Origin: Spirometra erinaceieuropaei
Lineage: Eukaryota; Platyhelminthes; Cestoda; Diphyllobothriidea; Diphyllobothriidae
Assembly: GCA_902702965.1 (NCBI GenBank)
Contig: CACRXP010000017.1
Coordinates: 1,039,993-1,103,992 of the forward strand
DNA length: 64,000 bases
Reading direction: 5' to 3'
The notes beneath the pieces are model-generated. The model saw only the letters and a list, made by a program, of their open reading frames with translations. It did not search any database and had not been told where the DNA came from. Positions 14,181-24,795 of this stretch are shown here, piece by piece. The stretch's first letter is position 1. Each line of letters starts with the position of its first letter. The translations under genes were made by a program, and so were the position numbers.

Positions 14181-16528
14181 AAATAAAGCGACTTCATCTG
14201 CTCTCCTCTCCTTCCGAATATCAACCCAAATCACCATTCTAAAACGAATTTTCGGAAATGCCAAGGCTCCCCTTGTTTCCAAATCTCATCCCTTTCGCAA
14301 CTGCTTTCACGTATTCACATTTTTTCCAACACTGCCACTTACTTCCCTCCTTCCCTTCCCTCCGCTCTATCCACGTACCCCGTTTGCATGAAAAGACTAA
14401 CCTTACTCAATTGCTTTTACCGCTCACATGTTTCAGTTTGTACCTCGTTCCCATATAAATGTGCAGGCCCGGTGAGGATTTATCGGAAGCACGCGTATGC
14501 TCGGCAAATCATCTTCGAAACTAGGGAATATCGCTAAATAGCTTCAGAGCCCTACTGATATGGCGCATGAAAACGGCATGCGTGTTTTAGGTGTCGCGGT
14601 GGACGTCGTACGCAGCTCGTGACAGAACTCGCTTCACACCACGGCGCAATCTGCAATTGCGTGGGCGTCCAGTCGTTGATGTTGTGAACGGCAAAACAGG
14701 GTTTAACGAATCTTGGCGCAAGGTGTGGCTGAGGCGGGGGGGGGGGAGGGCTATTAAGAGGGTAGGGGAGGGGTGGGGGAGGCTGGTTTTGGTAAGCGCG
14801 GCCGGAGATAAAGTCTGGGGCGCGCTGCGACAAGGGCGGAGATAAGAGCCGCCTGGTGTGTTCGCGTCGAAGCCTGCCTAGGCTCCGGAATTGGAGATAC
14901 CATCAACTGAGACTTAGCGTAGGCGTCACGGCATTGTGCGTACACCGCATTTAAGGAAAGCGAGAAGGCTAAAACCAGCTCCTCTGAGGTCGAGAGAGAG
15001 AGAGAGGGGGAAGGTTAGTGTTGTTGTGTGCACTTTGCGTACTCACGCAAGCGCACACGCGATTCGTCGAGACAGTTAGTGCCCGCAGTCAGATGTGATG
15101 TGCCACTGTATAAAGCTCAAGCACCTTGTGGGAGAATAAAGTTCAAGAGCAATATTTCCATTTGTCAGTCCGGTAAGTCCTCATGATACTACTGTTGCTT
15201 TTAAGTCACTCATTTTACTTATGAAAAATGTTCGAGTTAGGAAAATACAGTACTGTGTCTGGCTTTAGCGGACAAATATTCTCACCCTTCTTTGACGAGG
15301 AAATATACGGCCGATTGCGTCTTTATTTCGATGTTTTTGATAAAAAGTTGCACTGAAGATCCTCAATTTCAACAGACAATATTTGACACTTTTCCTATAA
15401 TTGTACTTGGTAATAATACATTTGGCCCAATGAAACTTTCGTAATTTATGCTGAAAACAACATTAATTCAGACGATTTACCTATCCGGAAAAGTTTGAGC
15501 CCACAACTGTGGACAGTGTGCCTACAGACATTGAATTTCAACTCGGGGGTAAAATTATGCGATAGGATGTAAATCCATTTTTCCAAGTAATGTTCTTACT
15601 CCAAATATCAATACTTTATTCCAGTCACTCAGCTTAGTGATATTACCGTTTGGTTTCGTGCTGATAAATACAAACAAAGAACCCGCCTAGGAAGCTTTCT
15701 GAACGCACCTCATTCCCAGACAGAGAGTTTGATATGCAGAATGTGGACTGCGATGCAAACATCAAAGCTGTTAACTAATTCACTGCAATTGCTTTTTGCA
15801 CACCTTAAGTGGCCTGCAGAAAGAGAGGAATATTTTCATATGTCTTTCGAATTTAGGCCAGACTTTCAAAATCCTTGCCAGATGATTCGGCACCTATTGT
15901 GACGGTTTAGAGGTGAATTACCTATTGTTGTCCAGTCCACGCGGTCGACTTGGTTAGACTTGCGTAAGGTAGAATAAGTTCTAGAAATACTTAACCTTTG
16001 TTTAATAAAAGTAGCATTATTTGCTCCGATAGCAGATTTCTGAAAAGCAAAGCAAGCCGTTCCGGTTACCTGCACAACTTAATAGGATCCTTCGCACTGT
16101 CGTAACTTCTTGCCTGCCAGTATAGAAACACGTGTGAGATTGCGTACTAGAGCCAAGAAGCCTACAGACTAAGACAATGGATCTTCTAGATAAAATGAAC
16201 ACACACAATTAAAAATAAAGGCAAAATCGCAAGCTTATTCTAAGAGGAAAAGTCCATTCAGACTACTCTCTACAAATGCAATTTCCAGTGGCGTACATAA
16301 ACAACTCGCTGTGTATGCCGATAGCTTCGTAGTCGGCCCTTCGGCGACAAATATCATTCTAAAAAGGATAAAAGTCCTTGAATCCATGTTATTAATTTAT
16401 AACTTTTAATTATTCAATTGCATTCGTATCTACGCTATCACTTTACAACCAAAGAATGCAAATGCTTGTTTACGTTCAAAGCATAAAGACAAAATAGTTT
16501 TGCTTCTAAGTGACATTTGCCACTTCTA
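14181..16528. other. Intergenic DNA with G-rich tracts and possible LTR-like signals
   Basis: There is a pyrimidine-rich stretch at 14200-14460, G-rich tracts at 14735-14785 and a short GA microsatellite at 14993-15008. A TATAAA near 15111 is followed by AATAAA near 15137, a spacing seen in compact retroelement LTRs, but no flanking termini or primer site were found. The rest is AT-rich with no gene. Confidence 0.35.
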
Positions 16529-17523
16529 CAGTGCGCGACCGATCTCATGAAATGTTGGCCAAAATTCTGGAATGCGTATCCGATTAGGAAGGATTACTTA
16601 AGTGGGATTGTTATACCGATTATCATGCAGAATAACCCTATAACATTTCGGACTCACCAGGATGTCGGCTTTTGAATGCACTTCTTTTTGACCTCCTGCG
16701 GACACCACACTCTGTAAAAAAGGACTACTTAAGTAGCATGCATTTTTCCTATTGATTTTCGATAGTCTTATCAATTCAAATATCTTTCATAGAAAACATG
16801 CACAGAAATAGGCTTTCTTTCGCTCATTTGTAAGGAAATCACATTGTCTTCATATTTTATGTCCGAAGAAGGTGTATATTTGGGTTTTAAAAAAGTTTCC
16901 CAATTCCCGAATAATTTTCAGCCTGATCTGCCATTGCATCAGCGTTTAGCAATTTCAGTCTACAAGGTGCCTGCTTTCCGCGTAAGGAAAATCATATATT
17001 TCCCTATGCCTTTAAGACGATACCACATAGAGTTCATGAAATTTTACATTGGGTGCGGACTATGTTACGCATTTCATGAGGAGCATTAATAAACGGACAT
17101 GTGCGGTCTTGTATTCGTGGACATCAAAAGGTCTTAAAAAATCTCATAATTGGAAACTTTTTTGAAACCTAAATATACACTTTCTTCGGACACCATATAA
17201 GAAAACAATGTGATTTCCTTACAAATGAGAGAACGAAAGCATATTTCTGTGCATGTTTTATATAAAAGATATTTCAATTTATAACACTATCGAAAATCAA
17301 TAGGAAAAATGCATGCTACTTAAGTTGACATTTTTTACCGAGTGTGGTGTCCGCAGGAGGTCAAAAAGAAGTGCATTCAATAGCCGACATCCTGGTGAGT
17401 CCGAAAATTTAAAGGGTTATTCTGCATGATAATCAGTATAACAACCCCACTTAAGTAATCCTTCCTAATCGGAATCGCATTTTGGAATTTTGGCCAACAT
17501 TTCATGAGATCGGTCACGCACTG
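16529..17523. mobile_element. ~1 kb long-inverted-repeat (foldback) element, copy 1
   Basis: The ends are CAGTGCGCGACCGATCTCAT at 16529 and its near-exact complement ending at 17523, flanked by TA on both sides (16527-16528, 17524-17525). The arms pair over about 390 bp (16529 to about 16910, and about 17148 to 17523) around an unpaired centre of about 240 bp. TA flanks with CAG ends suggest a Tc1/mariner-like target preference, but no transposase is encoded, so it would be non-autonomous. The small frame 16844-17089 only reflects the inner arm. Confidence 0.75.
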
Positions 17524-17525
17524 TA

Positions 17526-18125
17526 CTTGTTCCTGAGAAAGTCTGTTTGCACTTCAATCATCACAGATTATTTTGTCCCCGACATGAAATTCAGATTAAC
17601 GAGAACATATTACGGGCTCACCAGATACGGTGAGTTCCACTGTGCTAGGCAGTTACGAAGTCCAGGCAACTGGGCGAGTCTTAGGAACAGGACCACACAG
17701 TATTGACGAGATCAGAATAATTAAAACGTGCTCTCAGTCATGGAACTGCTGCGGCGATTCAGTCTACTAATATATTTTGAACAGTGAAGAGTATGCATGC
17801 CAACCCTGCACATTATTTGATGAAACGCTGGTTGATCACAAGATCGTGGTCTTACAAATGTGCCGACCAAAGACTTTCCATCGAATGGTTCGAAGATGGA
17901 AGCCTCCGGATTTATGCACCGAGCTGCTTGTCACTTTTAACAGACAGCCAGTTCAAGAGCAGTTGTCGTAGGAAGGGACGTTCACCAATCACTCCCGTCC
18001 TTCTGTACCTTGGGGTTTAGTACAGATCCCTCGTAGGCAGTTGCACAGTGGGCAGTATGATATAGAAAGGAATACCAACGAAGATAAGGAAGACTGGTAT
18101 GGCTACTTCTGGGTTAGTTGCATCC
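17526..18125. other. Unrecognised DNA between repeat elements
   Basis: Short frames such as 17777-17971 have no recognised motif. Nothing else is supported. Confidence 0.3.
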
Positions 18126-18308
18126 AGGAGAAAGATATGCGATCGTTGGACGGGAAGTTCATTGGCCTGACGTTTCTGACTCTCACTCGGACCCGACATC
18201 AAAGACAGTCGCGTATAACGCTACTGTCTCTGATGATGGGTTCGAGTAGGGATCCGGAACGTCAGGCCAATGAACTTCTTGCTCCAGCGATCGCATATTC
18301 TTTCTCTG
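18126..18308. repeat. Near-palindrome of two Penelope-like terminal regions
   Basis: Two copies, each about 85 bp, of the sequence found at 11440-11530 are arranged back to back around a 12-base spacer (18211-18222), itself partly palindromic. Each arm holds a hammerhead-like motif. In the right arm CTGATGA is at 18230-18236, with stem II GGGTTC/GGATCC and then GGAAC GTC, where the conserved GAAA is changed to GGAA. In the left arm (minus strand) CTGATGA is changed to TTGATGT while GAAAC GTC is kept. Both probably inactive. Confidence 0.65.
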
Positions 18309-19218
18309 AACTGTTTCCTGAAACTCGGTTACTAACTTTTGTCAGTCGGTCATATCCAACCCTAGGTTTGGATAGCGTGGGATCCTAACCCGTATCCTTT
18401 GGCCAATGAGCGTTTAAGCTCGACATTGTACACTTTAACCACGGACCAGTTGACCTGTCGGTCACCATCGAAATATAAACCGTCATGGGAAGGAATGTTC
18501 ATTGAACCGGATACGGAGCACACGCGTCCTGGTGATAGCTTGGTTCTGCAGACCTTTTAGAATGAATATTGCTCCCATGTCCACCTGAGAGACTTTCTTA
18601 GAAAGACTCTCCCACACGACGTTGCTTGAGAGCGAACATTGAACGCATAAGTGTGTCGCGTTAGGATGATATTTTGATGAAGATTGTTCTAAGTTATTTC
18701 CTGGTAACCCTGGCGGATGAGCACGTGCAGACGCGCGGTCGCGTAAATACTTGGCGACAGAAGGGTTTACTTGGGTACCCTGGGGTGCAGCAGTTCAGCG
18801 TTTCAAGAAACTGGTGCAGAGGAGATAAATGTTCCCTTGGCAGATCACCTTTTGAGTGTTCTGAAAAATCCCACCCTCGTAAATTGCCAAACATGTTTTC
18901 TGTTCCATATATACCGACTAGGTTATCGTGCGTGCCTTTGGCACAAAATTTCTTAGGTGTCGAGCACCCAGGATAGAGCAGCTTGGTGAATGTATGCACA
19001 GTAATTATTAGGACCCTGGTGGCGTTTAAAAGGTGAGACGAGATCACCTTACTTCAGCGTTTTGGTGGAAGTCACAATCCAGAACATGGTTGACGCCTGT
19101 TTTGAAAATACAAATGAAGTTCATTAGCTAGATGCGATTTTATGCGTAAGACTTTCTCATCTGCGAGGCGCACTTACCAGTGAGTATAGAATAATCAAAA
19201 CTAACAACTAATTCAAGA
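18309..19218. other. Unrecognised DNA between repeat elements
   Basis: Overlapping frames on both strands at 18674-19047 have no recognisable domain. Nothing else is supported. Confidence 0.3.
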
Positions 19219-20209
19219 CAGACATGACCGATCTCATGAAATGTTAGTCAAAATTGCGGGATGCGTTTCAGATTAGGAAGGATTACTTATGTGGGATTGT
19301 TATACTGATTATCATGCAGCATAACCCTCTAACATTTCGGAGTCGCCAGGAAGACAGCTTTTGAATGCACTTCCTTTTGACCTCCTGCAAGAACCACACT
19401 CGGTAAAAATGACTGCTTAATTGGCATGCATTTTTCCTATTGATTTTCGATAGTGTTATAAATTGAAATATCTTTTATAGAAAACATGCACAGAAATATG
19501 CTTTCGTTCGCTCATTTGTAAGGAAATCACATTGTTTTCTTATATGGTGTCCGAAGAAAGTGTATATTTAGGTTTCAAAAAGTTTCTTATTATGAGATTT
19601 TTAAGACAGTGCGATGTTCATGCCTTCAAGACCGCACATGTCCGTTTATTAATGCTCCTCATGAAATGTACAACACAGTCCGGATCCATTGCAAAATTTC
19701 ATGAACTCTATGTGGTATCGTCTTAAAGGCATAGGGGAATATATGATTTTCCTTACGCGGAAAGCATGCACCTTGTAGACTGAAATTGCTAAACGCTGAT
19801 GCAATGGCAGATCAGGCTGACAATTATTCGGGAATTGGGAAACTTTTTTAAAACCCAAATATACACCTTCTTCGGACATAAAATATGAAGACAATGTGAT
19901 TTCCTTACAAATGAGCGAAAGAAAGCCTATTTCTGTGCATGTTTTCTATGAAAGATATTTGAATTGATAAGACTATCGAAAATCAATAGGAAAAATGCAT
20001 GCTACTTAAGTAGTCCTTTTTTACAGAGTGTGGTGTCCGCAGGAGGTCAAAAAGAAGTGCATTCAAAAGCCGACATCCTGGTGAGTCCGAAATGTTATAG
20101 GATTATGCTGCATGATAATCAGTATAACAATCCCACTTAAGTAATCCTTCCTAATCGGAAACGCATTTTGGAATTTTGGCTAACATTTCATGGGATCGGT
20201 CACGCACTG
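19219..20209. mobile_element. ~1 kb long-inverted-repeat element, copy 2 (inverted relative to copy 1)
   Basis: This is the same family as 16529-17523 at high identity, in opposite orientation: the plus-strand centre of copy 1 (around 16844-17089) matches the minus strand at 19894-19649 here. The right end is intact (CACTG then TA at 20210); the left end has a small deletion (CAGACATGACCG). The long arms again flank a short unpaired centre. Confidence 0.75.
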
Positions 20210-21124
20210 TAGGTGTAAGTGCGCACTTATTCACATGAAGGTACATCCTTCGAACTGAATGATCTAAATATCTTTAGGATGTAAGTGACCAGCTCAGTTG
20301 TCATCAGGTTTGGTTTCCTCATAGACGATGCTCCATTCTAAACCTTTGAATGGTACACTGACAACGTATACCAAGCCACCGCGGCACACATTTTGTGTCG
20401 GGTGTTGTTACACGACTCACCAGAACGCCATATGAGAGTGGCACATTACTGATCTAGTCTCAGAACGAGACCCCTTCAGTCCGTCTTGCCCTGCAGTTCC
20501 AGCCAACAGGCCTGACGGTCGGAAAGTAGTCGATAATACAATAGGACTATCAGAAAAAGCATGGGAAGTCAAAATCCCTACGTTAGGCCTACTTGCCGAC
20601 GTCTGGTGGCCACGCCACAACCTTCAAGACAGGAAGGACTGATATTTGAACCCTGAGCATTTGGCTAAAAGTGGCTGAGAGAAACTTTCTACCCAGATGA
20701 ACCAGGGGTGCATGTCTTATTGGTATGTCGTCTGCTACGCAGTAGGATAGTGACGGATGTTCAGCTACTGAGCTCTATGAATTATGGGTAAGGATCGGCT
20801 GAAGGCCCCCAAGCATCTGTGGCATACAAAGAATACTCACTATACTTAATTAGGTGGGTTTTAGTCCGGCACGATTATTTCGGTTTGGTGTTTCATCGCA
20901 CAAGGTTGGGTCGTCTGTTGTAGACAGTCTGATGCATTATCTACAATGATCTCAGCTCAGAGAGTTGAGAAGCGATCGTCGTAGACACTTAATGTTTGTT
21001 TTTTTTAACTTTCCGGCTTAATTTTGCTTACTATTTGTCAATGCATTAAATTTTTTCCGTCCAAAAAATGAATTTATCAATTACCTATACTTATTTTGCC
21101 ATTCCTCTATGCATATAAAGACCC
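20210..21124. other. Unrecognised intergenic DNA
   Basis: A minus-strand frame at 20417-20620 has no recognisable motif. No gene or RNA was identified. Confidence 0.3.
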
Positions 21125-21168
21125 CGCCTGTAAAACTCCTATTACCACCTTTTCCTCTAAAACAGGCG
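21125..21168 (+). repeat. Hairpin 1 with conserved loop
   Basis: CGCCTGT (21125-21131) pairs with ACAGGCG (21162-21168). The loop begins AAAACTCCTATTACCACC, which recurs in the hairpin at 22432-22477. One stem pair differs between the two hairpins in a compensatory way. Confidence 0.45.
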
Positions 21169-22278
21169 CCTTTGGCTGGTCGTGTGTTTGGGGTCTTTCG
21201 CCCAATCGTTGCCGAATTATGCACTAATGTCGCCTAGTATATTTTGTGGATGAAGGCAAACTAATTAATTTATCGTCGAACGTCTGCACTCTTAGACTTT
21301 ATTACTGACTGTATTCGCTTCGCAGTGACGTCTATATGAAGCATAGAGTTCTCTTCAACATAATCGATTGATGAATAGGACTTTTTGTAAAAACGAGGAG
21401 GAAAGACAGTACTCAACTTCAAATCACGTTTCTTCGTAAAAAGAGACTTTTTGCAGACACTCCGGTCTTTCCCTTGACGATATCCTTTAAGCTGTCTTTT
21501 TGGTACTAGTGAAGAATACTGAGCGAAAATATAATGGACTGTTATTCCATCTTTTTAGTGGCGCCTGGAAACGGAAAGTCCCCAATTTAGTTTCGTATAA
21601 CTTGACAAATTCTGTGCGTACACCAGTCCAGGGTAGGCAACAAATTCAACTAACCGACTGATTCGCCGTTACGTGCTCAAAGTATCAACGTAGGCGATCA
21701 CCTGCGCCTTTACAAGCCCAATATAAGTTAATGTTCACGGGTTACAATCCCAAGTTTTTATAAGGGGATCAATTTTAACATGCGTTTGATCAATCGGAAC
21801 ATGCGTCGGCCGTCGTTTATACATCGACATCATCATCGTGCACTCTATGGACTTATCTGATGGCCACTCCGATAGTGAAGTCAGAAAGTAATTTCAAACT
21901 CTTAGATAAATAGGCGTTAGATGAGTGTTTTTTCCAAGGCCGACCTATTCGTTAGTACGTGAAGGAGAAAATCGGGCCAGTCGTCTGCAATTTCACTAAG
22001 ACAATTTGCATGAACAGGGCAAACATACAGACCAGGTCCCAAGAAAGACTGGTGCTTCATCGTTCGACTGATTCCAGAGTCAATCGTCTTCCAGTATACT
22101 CTTTACAATAGGAAAGTCAGGTACCATCGTTTTACACATGCGTTTAACTTCAAAACTACTCCTCAGACTACAGAAATTTCGACGGAATAAGACGATACAT
22201 ACATAGCATAAGCATCTTCCATAAATGGGAAATGGGTAAGATGTGGTTTGGTAGCCCCACCTGATGAACACAATACTG

Positions 22279-22334
22279 TTGGGGTTAGGGGTTATGGTTC
22301 GGGGCTAGGCTTAGGGGTTAGGGTTAGGGGTTAG
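22279..22334 (+). repeat. Short telomere-like tract
   Basis: About 55 bases built of TTAGGG and TTAGGGG units with some substitutions (GGTTATGG, GGCTAGGC). TTAGGG is the usual metazoan telomere unit. The tract is internal and degenerate, so it is an interstitial telomeric sequence and not a chromosome end. Confidence 0.7.
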
Positions 22335-22431
22335 AGCAACTGTTTCTCAACCGTTGAAAATACAACCGCGCACTCCCAGCAGCTTTTCTTATGCATACAG
22401 GTACTTGACCTCGTCTGTGCGTCCCCCCGTC

Positions 22432-22477
22432 CCACCTGTAAAAACTCCTATTACCACCGGTCCCGTATTACAGGTGG
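22432..22477 (+). repeat. Hairpin 2 with conserved loop
   Basis: CCACCTGTAA (22432-22441) pairs perfectly over ten bases with TTACAGGTGG (22468-22477). The loop starts AAACTCCTATTACCACC as in the 21125-21168 hairpin. It lies about 100 bases after the telomere-like tract. Confidence 0.5.
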
Positions 22478-22684
22478 CTGGGGTTTGTTTACTTCAGGTG
22501 GGACTACATAACGACATCCGACCGGGAAATGAATCTTTTCTCAAAGCGGCCTCAAATGTTTCTTGAAGGAAAAGAATGGAATTCTCGAGGTGAGGAGGTG
22601 GAGAGCTTTGTGTGTGTCTGGGACGTACTTACAGTCAACCATGTCTGGAAAGAAAGAGATGCGATTACCAGAAGAAGAATTGTT

Positions 22685-22722
22685 TTCATACGACGTTTCA
22701 GATTCTCACTCGAACGCAATAT
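22685..22722 (-). repeat. Decayed Penelope-like terminal region (hammerhead-like motif E)
   Basis: The minus strand reads GTTCGAGTGAGAATCTGAAACGTC, here given as GTTCGAGTGAGAATC then TGAAACGTC. This matches stem II, GAAAC and the GTC triplet of the motif at 11439, but the CTGATGA box is lost. The following plus-strand sequence to about 22800 matches that beyond motif B at 11710-11800. Confidence 0.45.
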
Positions 22723-22800
22723 TAGATGCCATGGCAGGGCGATAGACGTGCAAGGGGTTCAGTATGTATAAGATGCAGTTGCCATCAAACCACACACGAA

Positions 22801-24795
22801 AAGAAATAAAATTATCATTGCAACTGTCTTATCCCCTTCATCCTAACTGTTTCCTGAAAGTCGTCTTTTTCTGCCATGTCTGTCATACAAGCTGAAAGAT
22901 CAGTCCATCTCATATTTATGGCTATAGAAAAGTATAATACGTTGCCCGTCAAACCCGTAATTGTCCTCGATGCAATGGCCTCTGATATTCGGTACAACTT
23001 CCTCAATCTCTAAATACGCATTACAATAGATTAGTATTGAAATAACCTCAAGTGATGGGCGAGATGTTGCAGTGACTTGTCTTAAAATGAGTTCTTCGGA
23101 AAATCGATGTAGTGATGCCTTTTTTCTCAACCGTTTTCCCCATTTCATAAGATGCCAACATATCTTTTTGCTCGTACACGCACACAGACGGTAGATAGGA
23201 TATTTCATTCAAGAAGATTCTTAGCTACATTGAATCGGATAGCCTATTGTTGTTCTGCAGCCTCTCCGACTGACGTCCGTTATAACCAGTCGAATCCCCC
23301 TTCCCTTGCCTGTGGACAGTATATTGTATTCTTCCCATTCGTTATCTATGTTATGAAGCGACAGGCCGCAGCTGACGTGCCATCGCGAAATATTTTGGTA
23401 CTATTAAATGAAATAAAAACAGTAGCATCACAGTGGTCTTATAATATCTCCAGTTTACATCTGTGCCTACAACCTTCCATATATTTTCTGCTTAAGTATT
23501 TCTACTACGACAGCTGCGAGACAAACAGCTTATACGAATCAATGAATCAAGCAGTTTGGCCGATGTGTTACCGTGATATAGCTGTAGAGTGTACAATGGA
23601 ACCTTATTGATGACGTAGAACTTACTGATCATGGACCTGAAATGTATTTCCGAATAAGGTATGTGTTCCCCACAAACGCGGACTTCGCGGTTACGCATTT
23701 GTTGGTGCACCACATACTTGTAACTGACAGATAAAATCCCTCTCCCTAGGCACCCGCATCCAATTCCGTAATTGCAATAGATCGGTGAGCAATACACCCA
23801 TGTGAGATTACCTAGTCTATATTGCATCTCATAGGATGTGAACGCGCTGTTAAAGTGGTGGGGATGTTTGGATGAAATGCTTTATACTCAATCACTGCAG
23901 GATAAAATCTCAAGTTTTTCCTGTCCAAGGCAGAAGTGTGGTTGAATGATGATAGGGACTAAGTACCCTCTGAAGAATATTCCAATAAAGTGTTTACTTA
24001 TTTGATTTAGGTAGCTTGAGACGCCTTAGTAAAAATCTCGGGGACCCATTGCCGCTAACCACAAATGACAATTCCCGTCTACATTATCCACGTCTATGTC
24101 ACTTACGAATTATCATTTTTCTTCTTTTTTGTTAAATTCAATAGACTTTTACTGCAGTCCTGTAGTCTCTTTCGCAAACTCTTTTGAACTGCCTTACGCT
24201 TATTTTTTAGAAGAGGTTTCTTTACCCAAGGTATATTTGGGCCGATCAGAACGAAATATCGTAAACTTTTACGCCTAATTTAGCAGCCTATTTTAAAAGT
24301 TTTGGAATTTGATCATGATCGAATATCCTCAGGAAGTCCGCGCTCTTTAAAAGAGCCAGTAGCACCTCGCGACAACGTTTATGAAGTGGAGCATAATCGG
24401 TTACTATTAGATTATTGTGTTTAAACGCATGAGAACATAGGCGCAAATTTTCTGCAAGTATCACATTAAAGGTGGGGATAACTGCGGATTTGATTCTTAC
24501 CTTTGTGATGACCAAAAGCTATCAATTTTCGGTCATACTTAAGTGAGTAAATTTTGTGCAATATTTTCTCAACAGTTGAATTGTGCTTCACGCGAAAAAA
24601 GCTGAGGAAAACGCTGCGAACTGTCCAAATTTTCATACCTGTTGCACGTGTCATCTGCGAGACATCGTAGATTATTGGCTCGAAAAAACAAATCCTCTGT
24701 TTCTGTGTTCAGGCATATCAATGTATTACTACTATTCACGTGCATTCCTTTCATTCTCAAAGGCGACTTCTCACAGCAGTCCAGTCGTGGAGAAG
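22801..24795. other. Intergenic DNA upstream of bZIP gene 1
   Basis: A 152-codon frame at 23152-23610 lacks any recognised motif and overlaps an antisense frame; I do not call it a gene. The promoter of the bZIP gene should lie in the right part, but no convincing TATA box was seen. Confidence 0.3.

Noticed and set aside
14552..14945. Pro-rich and Arg-rich frames on both strands
   Set aside because: Produced by G-rich low-complexity tracts at 14735-14785.
23152..23610. 152-codon frame
   Set aside because: Low-complexity composition, overlaps an antisense frame, no motif and no splice context.
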